From NCBI GenBank assembly GCA_964472545.1, contig CAYYNP010000098.1, positions 1 through 29,954 on the forward strand: a stretch of 29,954 bases of DNA. Direction: 5' to 3'. Both the position numbers and the translations under genes were made by a program. This stretch comes from CAYYNP01 sp964472545 (GTDB lineage Bacteria; Planctomycetota; Planctomycetia; Pirellulales; Thermoguttaceae). Positions 8,136-15,852 of the stretch are shown here, piece by piece (positions within the stretch are counted from its first letter, which is position 1; every line of letters begins with the position of its first letter). The notes below the pieces were generated by a model, which was given only the letters and a program-made list of their open reading frames with translations, was not told where the DNA came from and did no database searches.

Positions 8136-11100
8136 TCATTCCACCGCGTCGAGCGACGGCAGCAGTTCGATGCGGTCAAACCATGCCTCGCCACCCATCG
8201 CCGTCGGGGCGATGCCGGTTAGGGTGAAGGGGCCAAAGTCCTTCCAGAGATCTCGGGTGACGACGACCCAATCACGGGGTGCTCCTTCAGCCACGCGTAC
8301 CGCACTCCACGCGGTCGTGTTGCTGCCGCTGTAGTATCGCCGCAACGGCCGGTCCCCGGGCGGCCACGCGCCGCCGTCGGCCAACTCGAGCATCGCTCCG
8401 TCGCCGCGGCACTTCCAGGCATATCGCAAGTAACGAAACTCGCCCGGAGCGGGCTTCTCGACGATGCGATACTCCCAGCCGGGGATCCGTGCCGAGTAGC
8501 GTTGCAGCGGCGTGATCGCCAGCGAGGCCTTGCCGGAGAACGGCCCGGCCGTGTCGAGCCGGGCCGTGCCGCCGCCTTCGCCGAGATTCCGGACCAAGCC
8601 GGCGTCGTCCTCGAACAACGAGATCGTCCCCGGCCCCACCGGCCCGAGCGAGCGCCGCAGATACGCGATCAAGTCGGCCAGTTCCCGTGGCGTAACCTCC
8701 TCTTCGAGATTCGCCGGCATCATCGACAGCGTCGAGGCCTCCATCTCCTCGATGTTCCGCCGCAGGATCGTCTGATCGACGCCCTCTTCCTTCCGCAGCG
8801 TGACGGCGGTGGCGGTCTCGGCGGCCAGCACGCCGGTGAAGATCCGGCCGTCGTCGGTGGCCACCGTGTAGTTGGCGTAGCCGACCGTAAGCTGGTTGCT
8901 GGGGTCCATTACGTCGGAGACCAGCGTGTGGTCGGCTCGGGTTCGGGCGGTCGCCAGATCGGGCCCGACTTCGTACCCCTCGCCATCGAGCTTGTGACAC
9001 TTGGCGCATTGATCCTTGAAGACGGTTCTGCCGCGCTCGGCGTCGCGCGTTGCGGAGAGCGCCGCCCGATAACGTTCGAGCACTTCGCTGCGGTCGGCCC
9101 GTCCGCCGCCGCCTGCTAAGAGCGATTTGGCCCGCCCGGCAATCGCCGGATCGAAATGGTCGAGCAGTTGGGCCCGGCGGAGCGCATCGAGGCTTGCCAC
9201 GGGCACCGTCTGTTGTTCGATCGCGTCCAGCAGCGCCGACAATCGATTCTGCCGGAGGAAGACCGCATCGATCGCCGCGGCTTGGACTTGCGGCGTGAAG
9301 CTGCGGAAGTTGGCCAACAGCGCAGGGCCGACTTGCGGATCGTCGACCTTCGCCAGGGCCTTGACCGCGGCCAATTGCAGGTCGAGTGGCTGCCGGGCTT
9401 CGAGCAATTGAGCGCAGGCGCGGCCCAATTCCTCGAACGCGGCCCCGCCCAGCAGCGAGACGGCGTCCAGGCGGCGTTCGAGCGGAGCAAGGTCGTCCAG
9501 CGCGGTCTTGCGAGCGGCTGCGAAGGCAACCCGCATCTCGGGGGCTTTGTCTAGCCGAATCAATCCGGCAACGCGCAACGCGAGCTTCTGCACTTGGGCG
9601 TTCTCGGCGGTAAGCAACTGCCGCAGGCCGACAACGCCGGCCGCCGAATTCAGCGTTTGCGGACGGCCCCGTTCGAGGCCTTCGATCAACCCGCTCAGAC
9701 AAGCCGTCTGCAGCCCCGTCACCTGATCGCTCTGTTGCCCCAGCACGCCTAACACGGCCCCGATTTCCTCGCTGCGGTGGCGGGCTCCAACGACCGACGC
9801 CAACGGCCGCACCAGCGCGCCGGCCTTGTCGGCGCCGGCGTCCCGGCGCAACACGGCCACCAACAACCGATCGGCCGAGTCGGGCACGGAACTGAGCACG
9901 GCCGTGGGCATCCACCGCTGGTCGCCGTAGCGTGCAGCCAGACCGGAGAGCCCCTCGGTCGCTCGTGGGTCCCGGCTCTGGCCGAGCGAGAGCGCAAGTT
10001 GCAGCCGCACGCGGGGATGGGGGTCGTCTACCATCGTGAGCAGCTTTGGCAACAGTTGTTTCGCAACGTCGGCGTTTGGGTGGCTGGTGGCAGAGCGCCG
10101 CGGTGCCCCAGATTTGCCGGCTTCCTGGGGCACCGCTGCGCTTTGCCCCAGCCACCCCTGTGGGTTGAGCCACCCCTCAGACAGTCGCAAGGCATGAACT
10201 CGCACGGCGAAATGCGGATCGTCCAGCGCCGCTTCGACCAACTCCGGCCGCAGTGCATCGAGGCCGTCGAGCGTGTACAGGGCGTGCATCCGAGTCGAGG
10301 CGGCGGTCGCCCGGCGGGCCAGCGATTCTAGCGGGTCGATCGCGGCCTGATCGCCGCGTTCGACCAACAGGCGTTGGACCGTCATCCGCCACCAATAATT
10401 CGGATTGGCCAACTCGGCGACCAGCCGTCCAATCGGCTCGCGGGTCAGATCGAAATCCCGCGGCGGCGGCGACTCCTCGGCCACGATCCGCCAGATCCGC
10501 CCATGCTTGGCCCCGGCGATTAGCGACTTCACGTAGAGTTGCTGCAGGTAGCGGGGGATCGCCGAGTAGTCTTCGATGATGTCGCGATACATGTCGACCA
10601 CGTAGAGCGCCCCGTCGGGCCCGGTCAGCAGGTTGACCGGCCGAAACCACTGTTCGGTCGAGGTGAGGAATTCCTCGCGCTCGTCCGCCCGAGGACGCCG
10701 CGCCGTGTAGCCGGCCCCCTCGGGCGCCAGCAGACAGCGGTGGATCATGTTCTGGGCGTTGTCGACGCTGAAGTGATTGCCGCGAAACTCCTCCGGGAAC
10801 TCGGCCGCCCCGTAGATCGTCTGGCCGCTGGCGGCGGTGAAGTAGCCGTTGGCGGTCGCCTCGGCCGCGCCATAGAAACGGACCCAGGCCGGGTCGGCCG
10901 CCCGGGCCGCTCGCCAGGGATCGGGCCGACTTCTCGGATAAACTCGGGCCGGGCGGCCGTAGCTACTGATGTTCAGCGTCAGATTCGGCGCAGCGTGAAA
11001 CGGGTTGCGGGCCAGGTAGCGATGCGGCAACGGGGCCACGAACATTGCGTGCTGCTGATTGGTGCAAAGAAACCGGTCGCCAAACGCATCGACCGCCTGG

Positions 11101-11900
11101 CCAAAGCCGTGCGCCCGGCCGCCGGCCGGCTCGAAGCGGCTGCCGTCGGGCTTGAAGCGGAAGCAAGTCGAGCCGATCGGCACTTCGCCGGACAGCTTCT
11201 CGCCGCGGATCACCCCGTCGCTGCCCCCGCCGCCAACGCCGTAGATCCAGTTGTCCGGCAGCCAGCGGGGGTTGTTGATTCGCGTCCAAAGCTCCCCCAC
11301 GCCGAAGCCGGTGAACAAAGTCTCTCGGACTTCCGCCCGGCCGTCCCCGTCGCGGTCGGCCAGGAAGATGACGTCGGGCGCACACAACACGATCACGCCG
11401 CCACGGGCCGGCACCACGCCGTAGCACGGCGGCAACCGATCGGCCAGCACGGTGGAGCGATCCACGCGGCCGTCGCCGTCGGTGTCTTCCAGCAGCTTGA
11501 CCGTGCCGTATTGTTGCTCTTCGGCGCGGCGGATGGCCTCCGACCGGGCCGGAATCCGGCGGACCGCCTTGTCGAGCTCGCCCGTCTCGTTCAGTTCGAC
11601 GATATCGAAATAGCCTTCGAGGTTGTAGCCGTGGATTTCGCAGACGAAGATGCGGCCGCGTGCGTCGAAGGCCATCGCCACCGGGTCGGCCAGATGTGGC
11701 TCGGCGGCGACCAACTCCACGCGAAAGCCGGCCGGTAGCTTGAACAGCTTGCGGCTTTCTTCCGGCGGCAGAGGCCGCGGGGCGTCGGTGGCCAGTTCGA
11801 TTTCGGCAGCCGGAGCGGGCAGCGGCCACATCGCGGGCACGAAGAACGCCGCGAAGGCCAGTAAGGCTGTGAGACGGCGCCCAGTGACAGGCATGTGCAT
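8136..11900 (-). CDS. Secreted PVC-type dehydrogenase / HEAT repeat / c-type cytochrome protein
   Basis: A 1254-residue protein of a type abundant in planctomycetes. A signal peptide (residues 6-32, ending A-P-A-A-E) leads into a beta-propeller-like dehydrogenase module (about 50-420), starting with L-P-A-G-F-R-V-E-L-V-A and containing D-x-D-G-D-G-R calcium-like loops. HEAT-like helical repeats span about 480-900. A cytochrome c domain has the haem motif C965-A-K-C-H969 and a G-P-D-L-A stretch after it; a Met-Met-P-A-N segment may give the axial ligand. The last ~150 residues look like a beta-rich carbohydrate-binding-type domain. It is probably a periplasmic oxidoreductase acting on sugars and passing electrons to the chain; the substrate is unknown. 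The frame extends to GTG 11936, but ATG 11900 has GGAG seven bases upstream and a proper signal peptide. Residues ~582-608 are encoded by an in-frame palindromic repeat. Confidence 0.88.
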   Translation of the reverse strand: MHMPVTGRRLTALLAFAAFFVPAMWPLPAPAAEIELATDAPRPLPPEESRKLFKLPAGFRVELVAAEPHLADPVAMAFDARGRIFVCEIHGYNLEGYFDIVELNETGELDKAVRRIPARSEAIRRAEEQQYGTVKLLEDTDGDGRVDRSTVLADRLPPCYGVVPARGGVIVLCAPDVIFLADRDGDGRAEVRETLFTGFGVGELWTRINNPRWLPDNWIYGVGGGGSDGVIRGEKLSGEVPIGSTCFRFKPDGSRFEPAGGRAHGFGQAVDAFGDRFLCTNQQHAMFVAPLPHRYLARNPFHAAPNLTLNISSYGRPARVYPRSRPDPWRAARAADPAWVRFYGAAEATANGYFTAASGQTIYGAAEFPEEFRGNHFSVDNAQNMIHRCLLAPEGAGYTARRPRADEREEFLTSTEQWFRPVNLLTGPDGALYVVDMYRDIIEDYSAIPRYLQQLYVKSLIAGAKHGRIWRIVAEESPPPRDFDLTREPIGRLVAELANPNYWWRMTVQRLLVERGDQAAIDPLESLARRATAASTRMHALYTLDGLDALRPELVEAALDDPHFAVRVHALRLSEGWLNPQGWLGQSAAVPQEAGKSGAPRRSATSHPNADVAKQLLPKLLTMVDDPHPRVRLQLALSLGQSRDPRATEGLSGLAARYGDQRWMPTAVLSSVPDSADRLLVAVLRRDAGADKAGALVRPLASVVGARHRSEEIGAVLGVLGQQSDQVTGLQTACLSGLIEGLERGRPQTLNSAAGVVGLRQLLTAENAQVQKLALRVAGLIRLDKAPEMRVAFAAARKTALDDLAPLERRLDAVSLLGGAAFEELGRACAQLLEARQPLDLQLAAVKALAKVDDPQVGPALLANFRSFTPQVQAAAIDAVFLRQNRLSALLDAIEQQTVPVASLDALRRAQLLDHFDPAIAGRAKSLLAGGGGRADRSEVLERYRAALSATRDAERGRTVFKDQCAKCHKLDGEGYEVGPDLATARTRADHTLVSDVMDPSNQLTVGYANYTVATDDGRIFTGVLAAETATAVTLRKEEGVDQTILRRNIEEMEASTLSMMPANLEEEVTPRELADLIAYLRRSLGPVGPGTISLFEDDAGLVRNLGEGGGTARLDTAGPFSGKASLAITPLQRYSARIPGWEYRIVEKPAPGEFRYLRYAWKCRGDGAMLELADGGAWPPGDRPLRRYYSGSNTTAWSAVRVAEGAPRDWVVVTRDLWKDFGPFTLTGIAPTAMGGEAWFDRIELLPSLDAVE
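10078..10157. repeat. In-frame palindromic element inside the dehydrogenase gene, family A copy 2
   Basis: An 80-bp palindrome with termini GGGTGGCTGG and CCAGCCACCC and a perfect 11-bp inner inverted repeat CGGTGCCCCAG (10101-10111) / CTGGGGCACCG (10125-10135). The outer ends match the intergenic elements at 7986-8085 and 28931-29046; the central sequence differs. On the coding (minus) strand it is translated as a Gly/Ala/Ser/Gln-rich stretch (around G-W-L-G-Q-S-A-A-V) that interrupts a run of HEAT-like repeats without breaking the frame. Confidence 0.85.
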
Positions 11901-11953
11901 CGGCAGGCTCCCGCGGCTAAGTCGTTGTTGCGACACCGGCCATCTCGCGTCTA

Positions 11954-11982
11954 GCCGCCGTGTCGGCGGCGGCTAAACGGCG
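11954..11982. repeat. 29-bp GC-rich repeat, copy 2
   Basis: Same sequence and orientation as 8094-8122 with one difference (TGTC for TGCC). Here the palindrome is longer: TAGCCGCCG and CGGCGGCTA form a 9-bp stem with a six-base loop. It lies 54 bases upstream of the start of the minus-strand dehydrogenase gene, so the two copies bracket that gene. Confidence 0.8.
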
Positions 11983-12065
11983 GATGCTCCATGCTACCAG
12001 TTCGCCGCTTCCGGTCAAGCGCACGACACGGCGAACCTCGAGTCGTCTCTGCGGCTCTTTATGCG

Positions 12066-12071
12066 TATACT
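12066..12071 (+). promoter_or_regulatory. Possible -10 box for rtcA
   Basis: TATACT, 5 of 6 matches to the sigma70 -10 consensus, lies 54 bases before the rtcA start. No good -35 hexamer is seen at 16-18 bases upstream, so support is weak. Confidence 0.3.
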
Positions 12072-12125
12072 CTGAATTGGCACCGGCGGCAGCACCGCGC
12101 GCCGTGGTAACAGGAGAACGTATAC

Positions 12126-13169
12126 ATGCTCACCATCGACGGATCGTTCGGAGAAGGCGGCGGCCAGATCATCCGCTCGTCGTTGGCGTTGGCGTTGGTC
12201 ACCGGCCAACCGTTTGCGATCGAGAACATCCGCGCGCGGCGTAAGCGGCCGGGGCTCGCCCGACAGCACCTCACGGCGGTCGAAGCCGCGGCGGAAATCG
12301 GCAGCGCCGAGGTCGAAGGCGCGGCGCTCCGGTCGCGGCGGCTGGTCTTTCGGCCCGGGCCGGTTGCGCCCGGCGACTACCACTTTTCCGTCGGCACCGC
12401 CGGCAGCACAACGCTGGTGTTGCAGACCGTGCTGCCGGCGTTGATGATCGCGTCGGGCGAATCGACGCTCACGCTCGAAGGCGGCACCCACAATCCGTTC
12501 GCACCGCCGTTCGATTTCCTTGCCCGGGCGTATCTGCCGCACGTTGCCCGCATGGGGCCCGTTGTTTCGGCCACGCTTGATCGGCACGGTTTCTATCCGG
12601 CCGGCGGGGGTCAAGTGACGGTGAGGGTTGAGCCGGCGGAATCGCTCGAGCCACTGGAATTGACCGAGCGGGGGGAGATTACCTCGCAAACCGTCCGCGC
12701 GTTGGTGGCCAACTTGCCGCGGCACATCGCCGAGCGGGAGTGTCAGACGATCGTTCAGAAAACCGGCTGGGACGAGAGTTGCTGCCAGGTGGAAGAGATC
12801 CGCGACTCGTCCGGGCCGGGCAATGTGGTGATGATCGAATTGGCCGCCGACGGCGTTCGCGAGGTCTTCACGGCGTTCGGCAGGATCGGCGTGAAGGCCG
12901 AACGCGTGGCGGCCAACGCCCTGCGCGACGCCCGGCAGTACCTCAAGGCCGGCGTGCCCGTCGCGCGGTATCTGGCCGATCAACTCATCCTGCCGATAGG
13001 CATCGGCGCGTGGCAAGGCACCGGCGGTGGGGCGTTTCGCACGCAGGCGCTCACCGAGCACTCGCGAACGCACCTGGAGATTCTCCGGCGATTCCTGGAC
13101 GTCCGGGTAGAAACCCGACAACTCGGCCACGACGACTCGCTGGTGCGGATCGACGCCGGCCACCCTTGA
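12126..13169 (+). CDS. rtcA: RNA 3'-terminal phosphate cyclase
   Basis: A 347-residue cytoplasmic enzyme that converts an RNA 3'-phosphate to a 2',3'-cyclic phosphate using ATP, through an enzyme-AMP intermediate. Length and sequence match the RtcA family throughout: N-terminal I-D-G-S-F-G-E-G-G-G-Q-I-I-R-S-S-L, the segment R-P-G-L-A-R-Q-H-L, G-S-T-T-L-V-L-Q-T in the middle, G-T-H-N-P-F-A-P-P-F-D, and G-F-Y-P-A-G-G-G. The adenylated His corresponds by position to about H316 in S-R-T-H-L-E (E. coli H309). The ATG is preceded by an AGGAGA ribosome site. No rtcB ligase or rtcR regulator is in the window, so it is not the enterobacterial operon. It is followed by a thioredoxin-like gene after 132 bases. 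Confidence 0.96.
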   Translation: MLTIDGSFGEGGGQIIRSSLALALVTGQPFAIENIRARRKRPGLARQHLTAVEAAAEIGSAEVEGAALRSRRLVFRPGPVAPGDYHFSVGTAGSTTLVLQTVLPALMIASGESTLTLEGGTHNPFAPPFDFLARAYLPHVARMGPVVSATLDRHGFYPAGGGQVTVRVEPAESLEPLELTERGEITSQTVRALVANLPRHIAERECQTIVQKTGWDESCCQVEEIRDSSGPGNVVMIELAADGVREVFTAFGRIGVKAERVAANALRDARQYLKAGVPVARYLADQLILPIGIGAWQGTGGGAFRTQALTEHSRTHLEILRRFLDVRVETRQLGHDDSLVRIDAGHP

Positions 13170-13301
13170 CAGGGGGAAGCAATCCGTCATAATGAGTCGG
13201 AGGTGAGGTGATTGGGGTCGATCCCGAGCGGGGTGAGCGTGGGCTTGCGGCCGCGGCGAGATCGGCGGCGTTCTTAACACTCGTTCTTGGGAGGCCTTGT
13301 C

Positions 13302-14342
13302 ATGCGGATGCTCCATTTTGTGGCCGGGATGTTGGCGTTGGCGGTGTTTGCGTTGGTGTTCTCTCTCGCCGCGACGGCCGAAGCGCAAGAGGCCGCGGGG
13401 ATTGCGGCAGAACCGCCCGCGGCGGCCGCGCAGCTTCCGTCGCTGGCCACGGTTCGCTGGGCCGATGCGGCGGCCACCTTCGAGGGCCTCCGCGGCAAGA
13501 CCGTCGTGGTGCTGGTCTATGCCACTTGGTGCCCGAAGTGTAATGCCTGGTCGGCCGACTTCTTCGCGCAATTGAAGGCCGCGATCGCGGGCAAGCCGGT
13601 GGTGGTGCTGGCAATCAACGCCGACAAGAGCCCCATGGGAATCGGGCCGTACGTTACCGAGCGGAATTTCTTCGCGCCCAACGTACTGCACGGCTACGAC
13701 CCGACGATGGTGCAACGGCTCGGTTTCCAGAGCGACCTGTTCCGGTACGTGAGGATCGATCCCAGTGGGGCGATGGTCGAACGAGGCAGCGCCGGATCGT
13801 TCTTCGACCGGCCGGAGGGTAAGGCGTTCGCGCTGCCCGTACGGCTGCAAGAGGGCGGCGAACTGGGGCAATTCACCGTGCTTACCGACGAAATGTCGGC
13901 GGAAGTCAAGCAGGTCCTCTGGTCGATGGAATTGGGCGTGGCGAACGAAACGGCGTTGAAGAAAGCCCGCATGCAGTTGAAGCCGCCCCAGCGCGACGAG
14001 TACGACGCGGCGATCGGCCGCTACCTCGACGGCCGTCTGGCCGAGATCCGTGGGCTACTCGACGGCAACGTACCCAACCGGCTGGAGGCGTACGAAAAGA
14101 CCCAGGCCCTGGCGACCATGTTCCGCACGACCGCACAGAGCCTGGAAGCCCGAAAGCTGCTGGGGGAGTTCAACGCCGACAAGGAGTTCAAACGGGAGCT
14201 GTTGGCAAAGAACTTCTACGAGCGGTCGGCCAATTTGGCGGCCGGCAACCCAGCCCGGCGCGCCGCCCTGATGCGGACCGTCGTCAGCCGCTACGAAGAC
14301 ACGCACTACGGCCAACTCGCGAAGGCCGAGATCGAGCCGTAG
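13302..14342 (+). CDS. Secreted thioredoxin-fold protein with long C-terminal domain
   Basis: A 346-residue protein with a signal peptide (hydrophobic 5-25, cleavage near A-E-A-Q) and a thioredoxin-like domain from about residue 50. The redox motif is W76-C77-P-K-C80 in a typical setting (V-L-V-Y-A-T-W-C), so it is likely a periplasmic disulfide reductase or oxidase. The ~170 residues after the thioredoxin fold are mostly predicted helix (L-D-G-R-L-A-E-I-R-G-L-L and similar) and are unrecognised; they may bind a partner. ATG 13302 is supported by GGGAGG seven bases upstream; the frame is open to TTG 13287 but that would put the ribosome site inside the gene. It precedes the ECF sigma factor operon with a hairpin in between. 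Confidence 0.85.
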   Translation: MRMLHFVAGMLALAVFALVFSLAATAEAQEAAGIAAEPPAAAAQLPSLATVRWADAAATFEGLRGKTVVVLVYATWCPKCNAWSADFFAQLKAAIAGKPVVVLAINADKSPMGIGPYVTERNFFAPNVLHGYDPTMVQRLGFQSDLFRYVRIDPSGAMVERGSAGSFFDRPEGKAFALPVRLQEGGELGQFTVLTDEMSAEVKQVLWSMELGVANETALKKARMQLKPPQRDEYDAAIGRYLDGRLAEIRGLLDGNVPNRLEAYEKTQALATMFRTTAQSLEARKLLGEFNADKEFKRELLAKNFYERSANLAAGNPARRAALMRTVVSRYEDTHYGQLAKAEIEP

Positions 14343-14429
14343 CCGCGGCACACGTGCCCTGAATTTGGCCATGGGTGACTGGATCGGCGCTTTCTGGCGG
14401 AGGATTTTCCGGTGGCGGCAACATAAGAT

Positions 14430-14447
14430 ACGGGATAGGCATCCCGT
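14430..14447. terminator. Hairpin between thioredoxin-like gene and sigma factor gene
   Basis: A perfect 7-bp stem ACGGGAT / ATCCCGT around the loop AGGC, followed by TTTA. It lies 87 bases after the thioredoxin gene stop and 31 bases before the sigma factor start. It could be a weak terminator or a leader structure of the sigma operon; there is no long U-tract. Confidence 0.4.
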
Positions 14448-14478
14448 TTAACGCCGCAGATGCCCGGGAGACACGCCC

Positions 14479-15090
14479 TTGCAGCCGATCTTCGATAAGC
14501 CGTGGCATCAGGCTGCACTGCGCGGTGACGCGGAGGCGGTGACACGGCTGGCCGTCGGGGCGGTCGGCCCGCTGTATCGGTTCTGCCTCTACCGCCTCGG
14601 AGGGGATCGGCATCTCTGCGAGGAGGTCGTCCAGGAGACGCTCATCCGCGCAATCCGCGATCTGGGCAAGTACTCGCCGGGCCGAGCCGACGGCAACATC
14701 TTCCCCTGGCTGACCGGCCTGGCGCGCAACGAAATCCGCCGGGCCCTGGCACACGAGCAGGCCACCGCCAGCCTGGAAACCCTCTGGGCTCGATTGGACG
14801 AGGAGCTGCGCGACGCCTACGCGCAGATCGAATCCGAGCCGTTTCGCGACGAAGTCCTGCGGCGGGAGGAGACTCGGCAGATGGTCGGGGCCACGATGTC
14901 GCAGCTTCCGGCCCACTATCGCGAGGCACTCGAAGAGAAATACGTGGCCGGCAAGAGCGTACGCGACATGGCGACCGCGTGGGAAACTTCGGAAAAGGCG
15001 GTCGAAAGCCGGCTCACGCGGGCGCGGAAGGCGTTTCGGGCAACGTTCCTTGCACTGACGAGGAACCTGGGGTTGGAGCCGGGGACGTGA
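14479..15090 (+). CDS. ECF-type RNA polymerase sigma factor (first copy)
   Basis: A 203-residue sigma70-family factor of the extracytoplasmic function class. Region 2 (about residues 25-95) includes L-C-E-E-V-V-Q-E-T-L-I-R-A-I-R-D-L and the W-L-T-G-L-A-R-N-E-I-R-R-A-L segment that binds the -10 element; region 4 (about 140-195) has L-P-A-H-Y-R-E-A-L-E-E-K-Y and the helix-turn-helix S-V-R-D-M-A-T-A-W-E-T-S-E-K-A-V-E-S-R-L. It begins with TTG 14479, with GGGAG eight bases upstream; no in-frame ATG precedes region 2. Downstream come a secreted protein and a giant membrane protein with a short cytoplasmic N-terminus, a layout suggesting that the membrane protein controls this factor. The factor would presumably also transcribe its own operon. 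Confidence 0.93.
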   Translation: MQPIFDKPWHQAALRGDAEAVTRLAVGAVGPLYRFCLYRLGGDRHLCEEVVQETLIRAIRDLGKYSPGRADGNIFPWLTGLARNEIRRALAHEQATASLETLWARLDEELRDAYAQIESEPFRDEVLRREETRQMVGATMSQLPAHYREALEEKYVAGKSVRDMATAWETSEKAVESRLTRARKAFRATFLALTRNLGLEPGT

Positions 15091-15160
15091 GGGAAGGGGG
15101 AAAAGGAGAAAGGATGAAGGAGGAAGGATGAGGGATGAAGGGCTGAAAAGGTGAAGGGCC
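15091..15160. repeat. Purine-rich low-complexity tract after the sigma factor gene
   Basis: About 70 bases of almost uninterrupted A/G on the plus strand with imperfect GAAGGAGGAAGGATGAGG-like units, starting directly after the sigma factor stop. Together with the rest of the 165-base gap to the next gene it shows no clear promoter or terminator. Confidence 0.55.
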
Positions 15161-15255
15161 TTCCAGTCGGAGGGGCTCGGTGCGTGATTGGCGCTTTGGC
15201 CACGATGAACACGAAAAACGCGAGAAGAGAAGACTTGTCTCGAGGAGGATGTGTG

Positions 15256-15828
15256 ATGAGATGCTCGAACGTGATTCTGGTCGTCGCTTGTCTGGGGCTG
15301 ATGTGTGGGCAGGCGTTTGGGTTGGGGGCAGATCACCCCAAAGGGCGGCCGGTGTCGGTCGACGACTGGCCGCAGGGGTTGGCCACGTTGGTCAACGAGG
15401 AGAATCGCGTGCACGGGTTCTTCGTCAACGCCAACGATACGTTCTTCTTCGTCGGCAGTACGGAGATGCTCAACGGGTTCCTGACCGGCTGTGCCGCGCT
15501 GGAGGACACGCCGGCTTCGCTGGTGCTGCATCCCGGCACGGTTGTGGCCTCCTCGCCGTGGAAACGGTCGAAAGACAAGAAGCCGATCCCCTGCCAGTGG
15601 CGGATCGACATCATGCGCCGCGGCTGGCACCCGAGCGCACCGATGCGCGAAGGGGCGCCGAAGAACAACCCGGGCTACGTCGTGAAGGTCCACGCCTGGC
15701 TCGACGGCAACGTAAAGCTCGACGGGCTGAAGGTGCCCGAGCAGATCGCGGTCGAGTCGGGCGGCGAGATCGAGAAGTTCGTCGCCGAGCACGCGGCGCG
15801 TCGTGAGAAGATCCAAACCGCCCAATGA
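15256..15828 (+). CDS. Secreted protein of unknown function in sigma factor operon
   Basis: A 190-residue protein I do not recognise. It has a signal peptide (residues 6-23, ending Q-A-F-G) and no later membrane segment, so it is likely exported. Visible features are aromatic and Asn-rich stretches (V-N-A-N-D-T-F-F-F-V-G-S), P-W-K-R-S-K-D-K-K, and R-R-G-W-H-P. Mature-part Cys residues are few, so extensive disulfide bonding is unlikely. ATG 15256 has GAGGAGG seven bases upstream; the frame is open to 15151 but that part lacks start signals. It sits between the ECF sigma gene and the giant VIT/VWA gene, 24 bases before the latter, which suggests co-translation and a shared role, for example as a ligand or cofactor of the membrane protein. 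Confidence 0.8.
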   Translation: MRCSNVILVVACLGLMCGQAFGLGADHPKGRPVSVDDWPQGLATLVNEENRVHGFFVNANDTFFFVGSTEMLNGFLTGCAALEDTPASLVLHPGTVVASSPWKRSKDKKPIPCQWRIDIMRRGWHPSAPMREGAPKNNPGYVVKVHAWLDGNVKLDGLKVPEQIAVESGGEIEKFVAEHAARREKIQTAQ

Positions 15829-15852
15829 GATCGTTGCAGTGAGGTTGTTGCC

